This document shows positions 26,779 through 40,700 of a stretch of DNA of 64,000 bases, in pieces. Each line of letters starts with the position of its first letter. Position 1 is the first letter of the stretch. The notes beneath the pieces are model-generated. The model was not told the DNA's origin, did no database searches, and saw nothing but the letters and a program-made list of their open reading frames with translations. The position numbers and the translations under genes are program-made. Source of the stretch: Pterobdella sp. o SKG-2022 (taxonomy: Eukaryota > Annelida > Clitellata > Hirudinida > Piscicolidae). The DNA is taken from assembly GCA_964035795.1 (NCBI GenBank), contig OZ038320.1, positions 17,874,589 to 17,938,588 on the forward strand. The letters run 5' to 3'.

Positions 26779-28409
26779 TCAATCAAATTCAGGGATATCA
26801 TCAAAGGAGAAGCCAGTAGTACCCTTCCAGGCATGGTAGGCTAGGTAGATGTGGTATGAACCTGGTATGAACATTATGGAACCAAGAATCAACAGTGGAT
26901 ACATCCGGTCTTCATACTGGTGAGAAAATATTTGAAACTATTTGATTAATGCTAATATAATATATAATTATGGGAACAAAAATTGATATTATTATACGAA
27001 TACTCCTGAGTATTGACGTTAAGCTGAATTCAACTTAACGGCTATAGTTAAAGGCTACTTTCTGTTATAAATTGGATTACAGTAGACTCTAGTAGCAAAC
27101 AAAAACCAAATGATATTGTGATATTATTGCTATTTGGCTTAGTGGTTGATCCTAGTTGACAATAACCAATAAAACTGCCTAAATGTGGGACTGTGAATCT
27201 TGAATTATGCTAATTTCAAATTGAATAGTAGCTTGGTTAGCAGTTTATAAAAATTTTTTCCAAATTTAATTGTTTATTTTGCAAAGTATCATATAAATAT
27301 TCAAGCTACTGTCAACCCCAGTTACTAGGACTACAGTATAATTTAATACAGAGAAAATAAAATATATACAATATTAATATTACTATGTTATTTTTATAAC
27401 TCTGAATACTAATAAAAGCTTTGATACAATTGATTGGTGAACTGTAACTATATAAAGTGTGGAAATTTTTTGACCTCAAAAAAATTTTTTTTAAATTTAC
27501 ATGTTGAAAAAAAAAAAAAAACTCCAAATGGAAACAAGACAAGATTGTTCAATATTGAGATCTTGTTCACATATCATTCAACTGGGTAATGACATAAAGA
27601 TTATTAGACTGATTATTAGAAATCAAATGAACCCAATCTTCAACTTTGAACATTAGGATTTCAGAGATCATATAGTATTGACTTATCATACTCATTAAGA
27701 GATTCAAAAGAAAACAACATGGGTTAGAAAATGCACATTAAAAGTTGAATAATCAATAAATAAAAAAAAAATACTAATGAATACTGTGTATTTTTTTTAT
27801 TTAATTCAAGGCATAGATTTCAAGTGACACAAAATAGTGATTTAAAAATTTTATTTAATCTTATCTCAAATTTTTTCAACTTAAATAAATGATGAAAAAA
27901 TTTTTAGATACACAATATAAACTCTTCAACTTCTATTTCAATAACTTGATATGATAAAAAATCTTGTCTTATAAAATAAAATTATTTCAAAAATGAAACA
28001 TAAAAAGTTTGTATCTTTGAGATTTTCGTATAAATTATACAAAATTGTGTTTAACCAACTTTATTGCTGATGTGGCCAGTCATGAGAAGGGCTCCAAGAG
28101 TGATCAAGATGCCTCCACCAAGAAACAATAGGGTTGCCAATGTGATTGCTTTTACAGGAATTTTTGGAGGTGGAGATGCAAACTAATTTTTTTAATATTC
28201 AAATATTAAAACAAATAATAAGCATAGAATATTTAGATAATTTCTTATTTAGAAGTAAGATATTTTTGTCATGTTATATGAATAAATTAAACTTATTTAA
28301 ACCTAGAAGCTATATTAATTACTTGTAGTTCACTGAATTCTTCATCTTTGCTAAGTTTAAGTTTTTGATAACGAATTTTATTTGATGAGACTTGTATTCT
28401 TTTTTTCAT
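26779..28409 (-). CDS. TMEM230: TMEM230-like vesicle transmembrane protein (complete)
   Basis: Three coding exons, 28409-28323, 28182-28060 and 26916-26779, are all phase 0 at their junctions and give 115 residues, close to the ~120 of the vertebrate protein. Exon 1 (ATG at 28409) encodes a hydrophilic cytosolic N-terminus ending in [10 protein letters not shown]. Exon 2 carries the family's [20 protein letters not shown] start and first membrane helix. Exon 3 carries the second helix ([20 protein letters not shown]), then [19 protein letters not shown] and a TGA at 26779-26781. This conserved ending makes the assignment secure. TMEM230 is a two-pass membrane protein of synaptic and secretory vesicles and endosomes. 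The intron at 26917-28059 holds an old mobile-element repeat. The gene is divergent from the neighbouring plus-strand gene. Confidence 0.93.
27055..27262 (+). repeat. Dispersed LINE-associated repeat, copy A (TMEM230 intron)
   Basis: This begins near ctgttataaattggattacagtagactc and ends near agcagtttataaaaattttttcc. It is recognisably related to 63088-63335, which runs directly into LINE endonuclease coding sequence, and to 58470-58640. It is probably the 5' non-coding part of a LINE family. The copy is diverged, A+T-enriched by decay, and lies on the strand opposite to TMEM230 transcription. Confidence 0.7.
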
Positions 28410-28624
28410 TTTTTCAAAGTAATTTTAAATCCACTTTTAAATTATGTAATTGTGTGTTAAATTGAAGTTTATATTAAAAAATTAGTTTTATTTTACTGAA
28501 CATATTGAAAATAAAAAACATTAATAAATTGTATTTAAATTCGGATACCTAATGACGTTATTTGAAAATAAATGTTTCAAAAATTAAATATTAACAATCA
28601 AACCATCTTTTGCAATATTTCATA
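28410..28624. promoter_or_regulatory. Presumed bidirectional promoter between TMEM230 and the phosphatase-like gene
   Basis: Only about 215 bp separate the TMEM230 start codon (28409, minus) from the start codon of the plus-strand gene at 28625. The interval must hold both 5' leaders and both core promoters unless non-coding first exons lie elsewhere. It is almost purely A+T, with no CpG cluster and no motif I would name with confidence. The claim rests on gene geometry. Confidence 0.55.
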
Positions 28625-31600
28625 ATGCCTAGAAAGGTAATTAATTATTTGAACTTTGAAAAATGGGGTTTTGTGATATGAAATATGCAGACAGTGTTGT
28701 TTGAGAAAACATCATTAAATTCCTAAAAACTCATAGGCAGTTATGCAGTAATGCCTCTGAAAACTTCTAAATTTATGCATAAGTCGACAAAATTTGACCC
28801 TATTTAATATAAGTTTACTATTTATAAGTAAAACTCAAAAAATATTATTAAGGATAGTTCGGATTAAAAGTATTATGATAGCCAAATAAAATTGAATGAT
28901 CGAGTATGGAGTGACTTTAATTAATTGAATTCAATAAAGCTATTATTTATTATTTGTGTATATGATTCATTTTTTAAATTTTTTGTATTTAAAAAGTTAA
29001 TATTACTTGGTCAAAATTAAAACTCTTACTCTTACTGCTCTTAACTATTCATAAAAAAAATCTATATGCTTATGTACAAAACCTCTTTTTCAAACTCACT
29101 TTTCCATTTTTCTAACTTTTCATTACCTTTCATGTGTGCTGGCCTACAATCCTTTACCCTCTCTCACCTCTTCATCAACTTTCCTATGCTAAAGCTGCTT
29201 TTTCTTTTTCTGGAACTTTCCACCTTCTAATCTAAAATCTTTCATTTCGTATACCTCTTTTAATAAAACTTTTATATAAGCAGTTTAGAGCAGAGTCTCT
29301 GAAAGATGCGTGAGAAGCGATTAAGGAATTATTTTGTATACTTATGCTTTTATACTTTCTATGATTAGTTGGATTTATATTTTTCAAATGAAAATACATG
29401 ATTTATAAACTGATGATGGACATAAAATGTCTTTATGGCTTGTATATGTTTTTAAATAAATAACATTTTAATTTTCATGTATTGAGTGTACTAAACATGT
29501 ATATTATGATGTTTTTAAATCATATAATTATTCATAAAAGAATCCAAAAAATTTTCATTATTAAATATATAAGTGTTTTAATTAATTCTATCAAATGTTT
29601 TTATGTTTTTTTTTACAGAAGGGTGCTTCTAAATCAACAAAAAAATCGTTAAAAAAATCTCGATTGAAGAATAAAAAAAAATCTAAAAAAATTGTTAATG
29701 AAGAAGAAAAGTCGAATTTTTCGAAAAAATCTTTGAAAATAAAGTCAAGCAAAAAGTCAAACAGAGCACCAAAATCAGTTTCAAAAAATTCAAATATTAG
29801 AGATGTTGAAAATAATGAATTTTATGATGAGTCAAATGATTTAAACAAAGAAGACAAAGAAAATGAAGAATTTTTTTACGAAGAAGAAGAGGCAGAAGAT
29901 GAAGAGGAAGAAGAAGAGGAAGAAGTAGATGAAGAGGAAGAGGAAGAAGATGATGATTTAGAATTAATTCCAAAAGGCCCCATAATATATTTCCAGCCTC
30001 CAGTATTGAAAACGAGTACAGAAGATTTCAAATTCATGCAATTTAGTCCTTCAGTTCCTTCAATGTCTGAATTCCATTTATATGAACAAGTTCTATACAA
30101 AGCTGTTTTAGAGATTTCTCCTCGAACAAATCCTTTGAATGTCATGGTACAAGTGTTGACAAATCAGAAAGATTCTAGATATCCTGATGGCAAAGTGCAC
30201 TCAATTAGGTGTTTGCGAAAGTTATTTCATTGAATTAGATAATAGTTAGATTTAATGGCCAACACATTCATTTATGACTTTAGTTAGAATTTTGTAAGAA
30301 CTCACGTTCATATTTTATGTTTTTTATTCATTCGATATTTTCAACATCTCTTTTTAGTCTTTTTTTTTGAAATTCTTTATATCCTTTCCTTTTTGACCTG
30401 GAAACATGAAAATTTTTGCTTCATTTTTGTAACACTCTTTCAAGAGATTCAGTCGATATTTTTTTGTAATATTGCTTGATCTTTGTGTTTTCAAAGGGTA
30501 TTGATTCATGAAAAATCTTGGAATAACTTCATGGGTTAAATATGGCTCAAAAAATTTATAGTATATTTACAGTATATTTTTTTAAGTAAAATTTTCAAAA
30601 AATGTAACAGGATGTCTCTAAAAAATTACATATTCTTTTATTAATGGAATGCGCTTTTAATATTTTTTTTGTTATTGTTTCTATTTTCTATAAATTTTTT
30701 TTTCTTGAACTTAAAACTTAAATGCAGACTGCACTTGAGAGGACCAACCAAGAAGAGCAAACTTTACGTGTATGGGGCCTCAAGTATCTTGGTTTGTGCA
30801 GGTCAAAACTTCACTTTCAACTATCGAGCCAAGCACGTGAATGATTCAGCTTGGACAAACCCTCCATTGCAACCTTCTGTCAAAGGATCTGCTAAAGTTC
30901 TTGAAATGGATCCAGCTTATCTTCATCCGCAGATGAAAAACCTTCCTAATTTCCACTACATAGATAAAAACCTCTACATCGGCGATGCTATTGCTTTAGA
31001 GAACGTTCCTTCATTGTTTTTCACTGATGTTTTATGTGTAGATGCCGATCTGCCTGACCCTTCCTGGAAGCAAACTGATGAAAAAATCAAAAAAATTCAA
31101 TTATCAACTATTTTAAATCCAAATATATCGAGGCTACTTAAATCGAGAAAGTCAACTGGGAAGAATCAATCTATCTATAAAGAACCAGAAATAGACGAAT
31201 CGACTTCAAAAAAAAACTCTCTCAGGCTTAGTGAAACAGAAGAAAAAAGAGATTTAAAAACAACAAAGATTAGCGGTATCATGGATAAAGTTTTAGCTGA
31301 CATAGATCCACTTTCTTTAGGTTTTGTAGCTTTCCACAAAATTCCTTTTTCTGCAAATAGCGAAATTCCTCTCGATAAATATATGCTTCTGGAAGCGGTA
31401 AACTGGATTAGTTCCAAACTCTCAAATGCGAAGCAAATTTTAATTGTGAGTACTCATTGTTTTAGAAGAGCTCCTAATGTTGTTTTAGCTTATTTGTACA
31501 AAATAAAAGTAAGGGATACCTTAAAAGACTGTCATAGATTTATGACTTGCAAAAGACCTATGGTTTTGACGCACGATCTTTATAATACAATCCAAAAAGA

Positions 31601-31715
31601 ATTTTCAACCAATAACTTGACTGAAAGTATATTGCCTGAAAATTCTAAGTCTGCAATTCAGTCAATTTCCAATTCTCTGCAACAATCAGAGATTACGAAA
31701 ATCTCAGAGAATTAA
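28625..31715 (+). CDS. Lys/Glu-rich protein with degenerate dual-specificity-phosphatase-like C-terminus
   Basis: Exons 28625-28636, 29619-30208 and 30728-31715 join in phase to give 529 codons. Exon 1 encodes only MPRK, before a strong gtaatt donor. The N-terminal ~110 residues are very basic and then very acidic (runs of Glu), so probably disordered. Residues ~125-290 are an unfamiliar globular region (IYFQPPVLK; SRYPDGKVHSIRLHLRG; KLYVYGASSILVCAGQNFTF). The C-terminal part resembles a dual-specificity phosphatase: NLYIGDAIALENV for the first strand, an ~80-residue Ser/Lys insert, IPFSANSEIPLDKY, then ILIVSTHCFRRAPNVVLAYL and the closing helices. The usual HC-x5-R-S loop is about three residues short and lacks the arginine, so catalysis is unlikely. 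An AATAAA lies near 31760. I do not recognise an orthologue by name. Confidence 0.8.
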
Positions 31716-34700
31716 ACTTCAAACAATTTTAGAAACTTCTAAACAAAAAGTTGTGTTTCAATAAAATAAATTTTCACTGTTTGAGTGTTTCTTTTAAATA
31801 CGTTATAAAAATACTTGGTTGTGTTTATAAGATGAAATGGGTGCATATTTCAGTGATTAACAATAGATAGTTATAGAAAAAATAAAACACTGCTAATTTT
31901 GAGATGGTACCAAGCCAAATCATAGCTATTGTTTCATAACTTGATTCTAATAATTTGAGTTTAAATTATATTTTTGGCGTCATGAAAAAAAAAGAATCAA
32001 AAATGGATGAAAAACGTATAAATTTGCGATGAAGTTTATGCAAAATAATAATTCAAATTTTAAAAAATTTTTTGACGTTGAGCAAAATTTCAAAAAATTT
32101 TTTACAAAAATTAAAAAAAACTTTTTGAAAATTGAAATAATGCAATTTATTGTATTTAAATTTAAAAAATATCATCAATTTCTAATAAATCAGATCCACT
32201 AAAATAACTGTATCAGCTTTTAATTCGAAAAATCTAGAAAACAGCACAAAAATGAAGAAAACGTTGGAGACCATTGGAAAAAACATCTTGATAGACTTCA
32301 TATGATATAACTGAAAAAAAATAATGAAGTTTACCGACTAAACAAAAATCATAAATATATATTTTTCATACAATATTTATTAAAAACTAAAAACCCATGA
32401 TAGCGAAACGAAAAACTTTGCTAATGCTTTTTTGTTGAAACTACTCCGTCGAGTATAAATTACAAAAGTAACAACCACTTCACTATTCACATTACAATAA
32501 AATTTTGAATGTGATTATAATGATAAAAGTTTCAGCAGTTTCTAGGTCACATAACTATTAAACAAAAAAAAATAGAGTTTAAAAAGACCTCATGTATAAT
32601 ATTTGGAAATATTCGACTGAATTCTATTCACTTTTGAATTCTTTCGTATTATTATTTATTCTTTTTTTTTTAACAGAAAAAGATTTCAAGGAAAACATAA
32701 GTCTTTTGCGAGATAAAACTAGAGTGAAAGCTTAGATGGTTCTTTATGTTTAGAAAAAAAATAAATTCAATCAAATAACCAGAAAAAAGAAAAAAAATTT
32801 TTAAAAGGTGCTTTAAGTTTTGGATAGTTTCATTTAAATAAGTAAATAATAAATTCAATGGAAACAATACAATTGTTCGTAAAGCAACGAAGATTTTCTA
32901 AATGGAACATCATCAAGTACTGGAAAACAAGATAGGTCTCTGACATATGGAAGGAGAAACTAAGAAAAGCTGTAGTATACAAATTTAAATTATGAAGGCT
33001 TTATACGGGACAATAGGATTTGAGAAAGTTGATATCTGATAATTGTTGATACGTAAATAGAAATGAATTAAAGAAACATATTTTGGGGAAAAATGATAGT
33101 AAATGATTATATTTCAACTGTTCCAATGGTAAAGCTAAAGGATGATGGTTTTCAAGTGTTACATTATTGCTAAGCCTTCAAGGATAATTTTTTTTATATC
33201 GAGTTGGTTGTTGAGTGACGGTTTTGAGATTTCATATAGAAAGCCTACAATATTTCGTTTTCTGGTGGTGTATGCAGTCCTGTTAAGTATCGACCAAGTG
33301 AATGTGTGAATGCGGTTTGCAAGATGTCTCGATGCATTTGAAGAGCCTTTGAGATACTCGTGTTTTTCTCACCTAACTACTGTATTTTTTCGGTTTCATC
33401 CATTTATGTCAAAAGGCAGCTGTAGGGTTCTTAGATGATATACCGACGCCGAGTCAATTTGTCTTTGATTGGAAAATAAGATCTTACTTTATTGGTGGTC
33501 AATGTGTTTGAGTTTGATGCAGTCATCCATTAACTAATCTATTTTTCCTTATACTATTGGGCCATCATTTAGTTTTTAAGACAGAAGGGGAGCTCTGAGT
33601 GTACATTACAATTTTTTCAAAGAACCAACATGGCATATTTTCTCCTTATCTGAAAGACATGGCTTGTTGAGTTCAGCACATATATATTAACTTGGATACC
33701 CAACATTGAAAAATCTGTTTTTAATTGTAAAAGTTTTAAGCAATCTGTCTGGTCTTATAGAGTTCAGCTTTGGTCAATTTTTTCCACTATGAAAGTATTT
33801 GCAAGGCGTAGCAAAAAGATAATTTACTGGATTCATTTATTGCTTAGAAACTGTAATTACCATCATTGTTTCGGTTCAACTTAGTGCCCAAGAACTTGGT
33901 GTAATTTTTCTCTATTGTCAGATTGATGTTCAGGTTGTAAACATTCGAGCAATCAACAGCATTTCTGCTAATTTTTTACACGTCTGATGTAGAACAACGG
34001 GGTAAAAAGCTCCACCAATTTTTTCTTCTCATTAAGAAAAATACCAAAAAAATCATTGAGTTTCTTTCATTACAACGTTGTCTACTTGCTTTTAGAAGAA
34101 ACGACTAGCCGAGAATATACTTATTTCCGTGATCTTCAACAACTTAATTAAACTTTTTTTGTTAATAAGATGGCGTAATAAGTTTTTGACATAGATTTGG
34201 TTACATGTGTAGTAGATCGTATGTGAGGCTTGGACGTTCTTGAATTTTATAAGATCACTAAAGACCCGTATTTCAGTTTTTATGTAGAATAAATGTTCAA
34301 TAGGTTACGAAAAATTTTGAATATTATTTAGTGTGTAAAGTTCTCAGCTAAAGGCTTAAGTAAATGAGGCAAAACTTTATTCGAATTATAATGATAAGTA
34401 TCGTTTGGTTGATATTCGGTTTTAATTTTTAACGACTTTTAGTGAGTCTTCGCTGTTGTAAAAAAATTTTTTTTTGTGTGTTGTATCTGAGCTTGATATT
34501 GTATATTTTAGGACTTTACAATGTAAGTTGTATTTAAAAAATTTTCTTCGATTAATATGACATTGTACTGTTCTAACTATATTATTATCACACTATAAAA
34601 AAAAAGCATTTAGTTTTTATTGTGTTTCAAACTATAATATAGCTCATAAATTATAACTAGAAGTGCTCCATGCTAAAAGTTCTATGGATTCGGCTTAAGA

Positions 34701-34788
34701 GCGATGTTGAAGATTACATTTTTAAAATTTTAAACCACCTGACTTCAACAATATTTCATTAGAAGACAATCATCTCACGATTTTCAAA
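31716..34788. other. Intergenic interval before MED23, partly decayed repeat
   Basis: The polyadenylation signal of the upstream gene is near 31760. From 31.8 to 32.9 kb the sequence is featureless and A+T-rich. From about 32.9 to 34.4 kb the composition is more balanced. The minus strand shows short peptide-like stretches (for example NASRHLANRIHTFTWSIL near 33.3 kb) broken by many stops, as in a decayed mobile element, but no diagnostic RT, integrase or transposase motif is visible. No gene is claimed. Confidence 0.45.
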
Positions 34789-37700
34789 ATGGATACAGAG
34801 GAACAAGAAAGGAAAATGCAGGAAGATAAGCTTAAAGAATATTTTAATGATTTTTTGGTAGTTTATAATAAATTTATGTTTACAGTGGATCTGTGAATGA
34901 ATTTTTCCTTGAACAGTTATCTCAAATCAAAAAATATAAACTAAATCTCAAATCATATTTGCAGTTGTTTCCTTTGTTAGACAATATTACAGACCCAGCT
35001 TTCATAACATCTGAAGATGCTTATAAAAATTGCTTAAAAAAAAAATTTGATAAAATGCTACTTTTTTGGAAAGAATGTTCACAAGTTTGTTATTATTATT
35101 ATTATTGAAATAATCCAATACTTGTTTCTTAATGAATTCCATGCAAATGAGTAGATTTATTAATTTTACTTCAACACTGACAGAATTTATATTCATCAAT
35201 GATGAAAGTATACATTGATATGACAAACAAGCAGAGATCTAATCATTTTCAATCATTGCTTTATCAGTTTCTACAAAAACTCATAGAATGTCATGTAGTC
35301 CCTTCCAAGTAATATTAAATTTTGTATGAAGATAACAAAGTTTTCATCATAGAGAATCTACATTATGTTATATGGTTTTTCACTATCAATTTGGTTATTT
35401 GTATTCTATATGCTGATATAAAAAATTTAGAAAATAACAAAATTAAAATTCATTTAATTAAACACTTATTTATAATAACACAAAGCTTTTTGTGAGTTGA
35501 ACTTACATTATCAAGTGTACAAACTTGGTGTTATTTTTTAGTTGATAAAAGTGTTTGATTCAAATCATTTTTGTTATTAGGCTAGTTTAGTTAATCATGA
35601 AATTTATTTTTGATATAAAATTTTGTCAATCAAACCAGAATAGTATGTGAGCATTTAGTTGGTGATTTGATGAATCTTGATAACAGTAATACATGGCAAG
35701 AAACCATAAAGCTCATTTGTAATGTCATTGATACCTTCGATTATAAGGTATTTCAGAGTTTTTGTATTAAGTTTTCAGTTGTTTATTGAGGTAATGGTAT
35801 TAATTACAAAATAAGAAAACAATTGTTAAATAGAAATCTTTTCAACTGTTTTTTATTGGTCTGGGATTTCATTATATAAAAATATTGTAGGGTAGTAGAG
35901 ACCTTCTACATAATCTTCTTGACAAAGTTAGTTGTTATTTTTTTCACTATTATAAATGTTATCACTAAAATCAATAGCACATTTGGTTGAAATTTAGATA
36001 AAGTTAAATGAAGATAGTTATTTGAATTTATAATTACTGACCTTCAATTTATGTTCAGTTTCATTTGAAGTTTTATTCATTATAAAAAAGCAACTTCAGT
36101 TTTTTTAGTCTTTATTTTACTAAATGCACACAGATCTGCAAAATAGACAAAATTCATGCCAGAGCGTCTGTTGAGTTAGTCACAGGTCTTGTTAAAGTCA
36201 GTTTGTGTTGCTTTAATTGGTGTTTTGGTCTTTAAAATGTTGGGCTTATTTAATAGTTTTTTGAAAACGTCTTATGTATTTTTTATAAAAAATTTTTCTT
36301 TTAATTTTTATAGATTACATAATAAATTTTAATCATAATTTTTATACTAGCATTCAATTATTTCAAAATTAAAGTATTTCAAACTATCAGTTCTGCCAAT
36401 TAAAATAATCATAGATGTTTTCAAAACAACATCTTTTCTATTTTCTTATGTAGTATTAGTATGTTTTGAGGGTTGTGTTCAACCATTAACGACAATTTTC
36501 ATGGTTTAAACATTTTCATTGAAACTTCAGTGGGGTGTATTACACCACTTTTTATAATTGTTCAACATAGCTTATTTGATAATAATACCAAATTTTTAAT
36601 AAAAAACAAAGATGTGCCGGCATCAAACTACACTTATATTAATTTTCAGTTAATAGATTATCAGTATTAAAACTATCAACACATCAGCTCATAGACCACC
36701 TGATGGCCAGAGAAGCTTGTTTTTTACCAGCATACTTCGCAGTGAATGAGATAGATAAGTTATCAGTCGAGGCTGATAATGGTCCTCATTGGGTAGGTTT
36801 AATGTGTATGTATTTAATAGTGCATCTATGCAGAGATTATTTTGTATTAATAGCGTCTGTTGCATCATTACAATGAAGTATAGTGAATAATAACCTTCAG
36901 GATATTCGACAAAAGCTGGCAGATTATACATATTCTTTTCTTCCTGCAGCTCAAATACACACCATATTATGTCTGTATATTGATATTTTCCAAAATATTT
37001 ATTTTTTTTATCTTTTTCATAAACTTAAATTTTTTTGTTATACGTGCACACATAAACGCCATCAAACCTCTATAGCCCGCAATAGCTTGTATCCTGTGGT
37101 GGGACACAGTCTATTCACTCCATCCGTATGGAGATTATCTTCCAACACACTCAAGTTCAACCTGCATGGACCTCTACCCTATCAAAAGGTTAGTGGTAGT
37201 GTTTTGTTTTGGTTTTTGGTGGGTTTTTTAGGTTTTATCCAGCAGAGAAGTATATTTTTGTTTTAGATATTTTTTGATAATATAAAATTTTAGATAAAAA
37301 TCTTCTGTTTCAAATAAGGCACATGAAAGTTTCAATATTATCTGTTAAATATAAAATGTTTTCAACGCCGAATTATCTCATGCTCATTATATTTCATACA
37401 CAGCAAATGACTGAGCCTCAAGAATCCTTATTACAATACTTACTTCAACAACCTTACTCCAAAGATACCATCTATGCTGTCTTGGGTCTTAATAAACAGG
37501 TGTGTGGGGATATTTGAGTACAGTAGACCCTCAAAAATCCAGACAGAGTGGCTTAAAGTTGTGCCGAAAATTAATGGCTCATTTTGGCAAATATATTTTT
37601 AACAATTGTTTTCAATTTTGAAAACTCTCCGTATCATTGTACATGCATTGTTTGATTTTGTTTAGAGTTTTCAATACATTTATCACAAACAACAGTCGAA

Positions 37701-40700
37701 GATTCGATGTGTAATGCTGGAAGAGCAGTTTGTACAGATGATCATTAAGGGATTGGAGGCATGCGATGAGGAGGAAGAGGACGATGTTGATTCCAAGGGT
37801 GGTTCATACAACCATATATGGAACCATATATCTGGTGGGTTGCACCATCCTTTACCATTTTCGAAGGCTTCCACTTTGAATAATTTTTGTATTGCTTGAG
37901 CTAACCTAACTTTTAAAAGGCATCTTATGTATTTTTAATATAATAATTATCTATAAAACACCAATTTAAGGAATTTTAATATATTAATTAAGCTATAATT
38001 TCCAGTAAGTATGGCCTCACCATGAAACATTAGTAACTAACATAGTAATTATCATTTTTGTTGTTTTATTTATGTTAAAGTTTTGTATTCATGAGAATAT
38101 GTCTCAGTATCATATTTCAGGTTCAATTAATTTTTTAGTGGTTCAATTTTCTTGCTTGTTTTGTAATTAAATTTAAACACTATTGGTCAATTTTAACATA
38201 ATAATCTACTTTATTTTCAATCTTTAACGAATATCTTTCATTTCATTACCATATATAATTAGTTTCTTTTATTATAATTATCCTCGATAACCTTCAAGGT
38301 CAGTTAATCTTCTTCATCCTCTTCAAGCTGACAAGCTTTTCACACATTGTCCAGTCACTTGTCAAAGAAGTTAGCTGGTGCTCATATTTAGATCAAGATT
38401 TAACGTATTTGTACATTTCATTCAATAATTCGGGACCTTCAATTTTCAAAATAAATTTTAGGGTGACTTATATATTTTACCCGTTTTTTACTGTCATTCA
38501 AGTCATTGTTACAACGCTATCAAATGCATTGAAATCTGAACTAATCAATTTCTATGCAAAATGGTTGTGTAAAAGAACTTTAAATATTTTTATTTAGCGT
38601 TTATTTATAGTTTTGAAATGTAAATGATATTTTTTATGAATCAGGACGAACTTACAAAAACAATTTTTTTTTCAAGTTATTTTGTCTTAAGGGCTCTGGA
38701 AGTTTGAATGCATGCATATCTTATTATTCTTACCGCTTGGGCTGGCAGTTTAAAAAATTTTTCCAAATAAATGGCCAATTTTAAAAATTCTATAATATTA
38801 TCAATAAATAAGACCTACTGCCGTACGCCCTAGTAACTGAATTATATACAACAGTATAATTTAATTTTATTTATTTAATTTATTTTTATCTTAGTTTATA
38901 AATATTTTTTTAATAGCTCTAAAATTTCTATTTTATTAATTTTTTTTTCAAGAAACATTAACTAATTCCTTTCAACCATACAACAATCACGTTGAAATGC
39001 AGTTGAAGGCGAGGAACTTACGCAAGGGGAGGGACCACTTGATGTGGGTGCTCTTGCAGTTTATCTCAGGGTCCATCCACAACGAGCCTGTATGTTTCTT
39101 TGACCGGCATTTTATCATTACTAAGTATAATGTCTCAAATGAAAATAATGATGGTATGATATGAATGTTTTTAATGAGAACAATGATGATATGATAAGAA
39201 AATTTTTAATGAGAATAAAAATTTCGATTGAGTTCAAAAATCACTAAAAATATTAACTTTCATAATCTATCATATAAGCTTCATACGAGCAAAATTTAAA
39301 ATAATTAAGTTAAATTATCAACCATATATTTTTATGACAATATAAATTCTTCTTATTCCCTTCTTCCATCAGCAAGAATGAGACATATTATGGTTAAAAG
39401 CACCATTAACAACCACACAGCTGAGAGATTTTGTTCCAGTGATTGAACTATGTGACTTCCTATACCCCGAAACCACTCCACTCCCTGTGCCCAATGTAAC
39501 CACCATAGTTGAGCATTGTGTTGGTGTGGCTCGCTCCACCAATCATGATTTATTCTCTAGTCATTGATATGTAAAATTTGTAAAGGTTTTAAGGTTTAAT
39601 TTGTTTTTCATTGGATTTATTTAGTATTAGATCAATAATATGCATGTTTATCCAATTTTTATTTTCAACATAATATTTTTAAAGTATTTTTAATCTCTCC
39701 ATAGTTACTTCCATCATCAAAACCACAGGCGAACAGCAAGTCAAGCATCCACAAGTTAGCAGCAGTGTGCATTTGGGTGCATTTGAGTAAGAAGGCGAAC
39801 AATGATAAAGTCACCATCAGAACACCTTTTCCTACTCCTTTCGTTGATCAGTTTGAGTAAGTGTTGTTGTTGAGGCTTGCATTTGATTGCTTTGATGTTT
39901 ATTTCTGTGTTTTAGTCTTTGCTCGTAAGGTTTATGCTTTATAGTACTTTTTTTTCAGCTTGTATAGATGTTATTTAGTTTCAAGTTATTGTTGTTAATT
40001 CATCTAATATCATAAAAAAAATGAATCCATCAACAGTTTCATCCACCAATTAGCGTTGAAGCCTCAGAGCTTTGTCGAACATAACAACAACTACACCATG
40101 GCTCTCGTCAGCAATGCTTGTCAGTTGTGTGGAAACAATAAGATAGACATTAAAATCTTTCATATTCTAAAAACATACCATTAAAACACTGCAAATAAAA
40201 TTTTATAATAATTTACCATGACATAGATTAACCAATAGCATCAAGTATAAATCAAAAATTAATGCAATGTAAAAACAGTCGTATTAAAAGTACATTGATA
40301 GCCAATGTTATACTTAAGCAATCGTTAATACCATAAAGTAATGATAGAACCTTAAACACCTGCGTGACAGACAGCACAAACAGCGAGTACTTCTTGCAGC
40401 CGATGGCAGTGATGATGGAGTTTATAGTAGGGTCTCCACCCAAAACCACACCACTACCCAGGGACCTCTACGCATACGCACCATTTTTTCCTATCAGTAA
40501 TTTTATTTTATTTGTTTAGCAAAAAAAAGATTGAGGCAGTACTATGTGTAAAGATGAGGTAGCTAATTTCAGATGAAGCTGAACAGCTCAGCTGATAGAG
40601 TCTCATATATTATCATAAAATTTTGAAGTAAATATTTCCAACTAGTAAATTATCAACAACAATTATCTTCAAACAAGTAGATTAATTTCATATTTTAAAT

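Noticed and set aside
29876..30145. Minus-strand ORF rich in serine
   Set aside because: It is the antisense of the Glu-rich coding tract in the plus-strand phosphatase-like gene.
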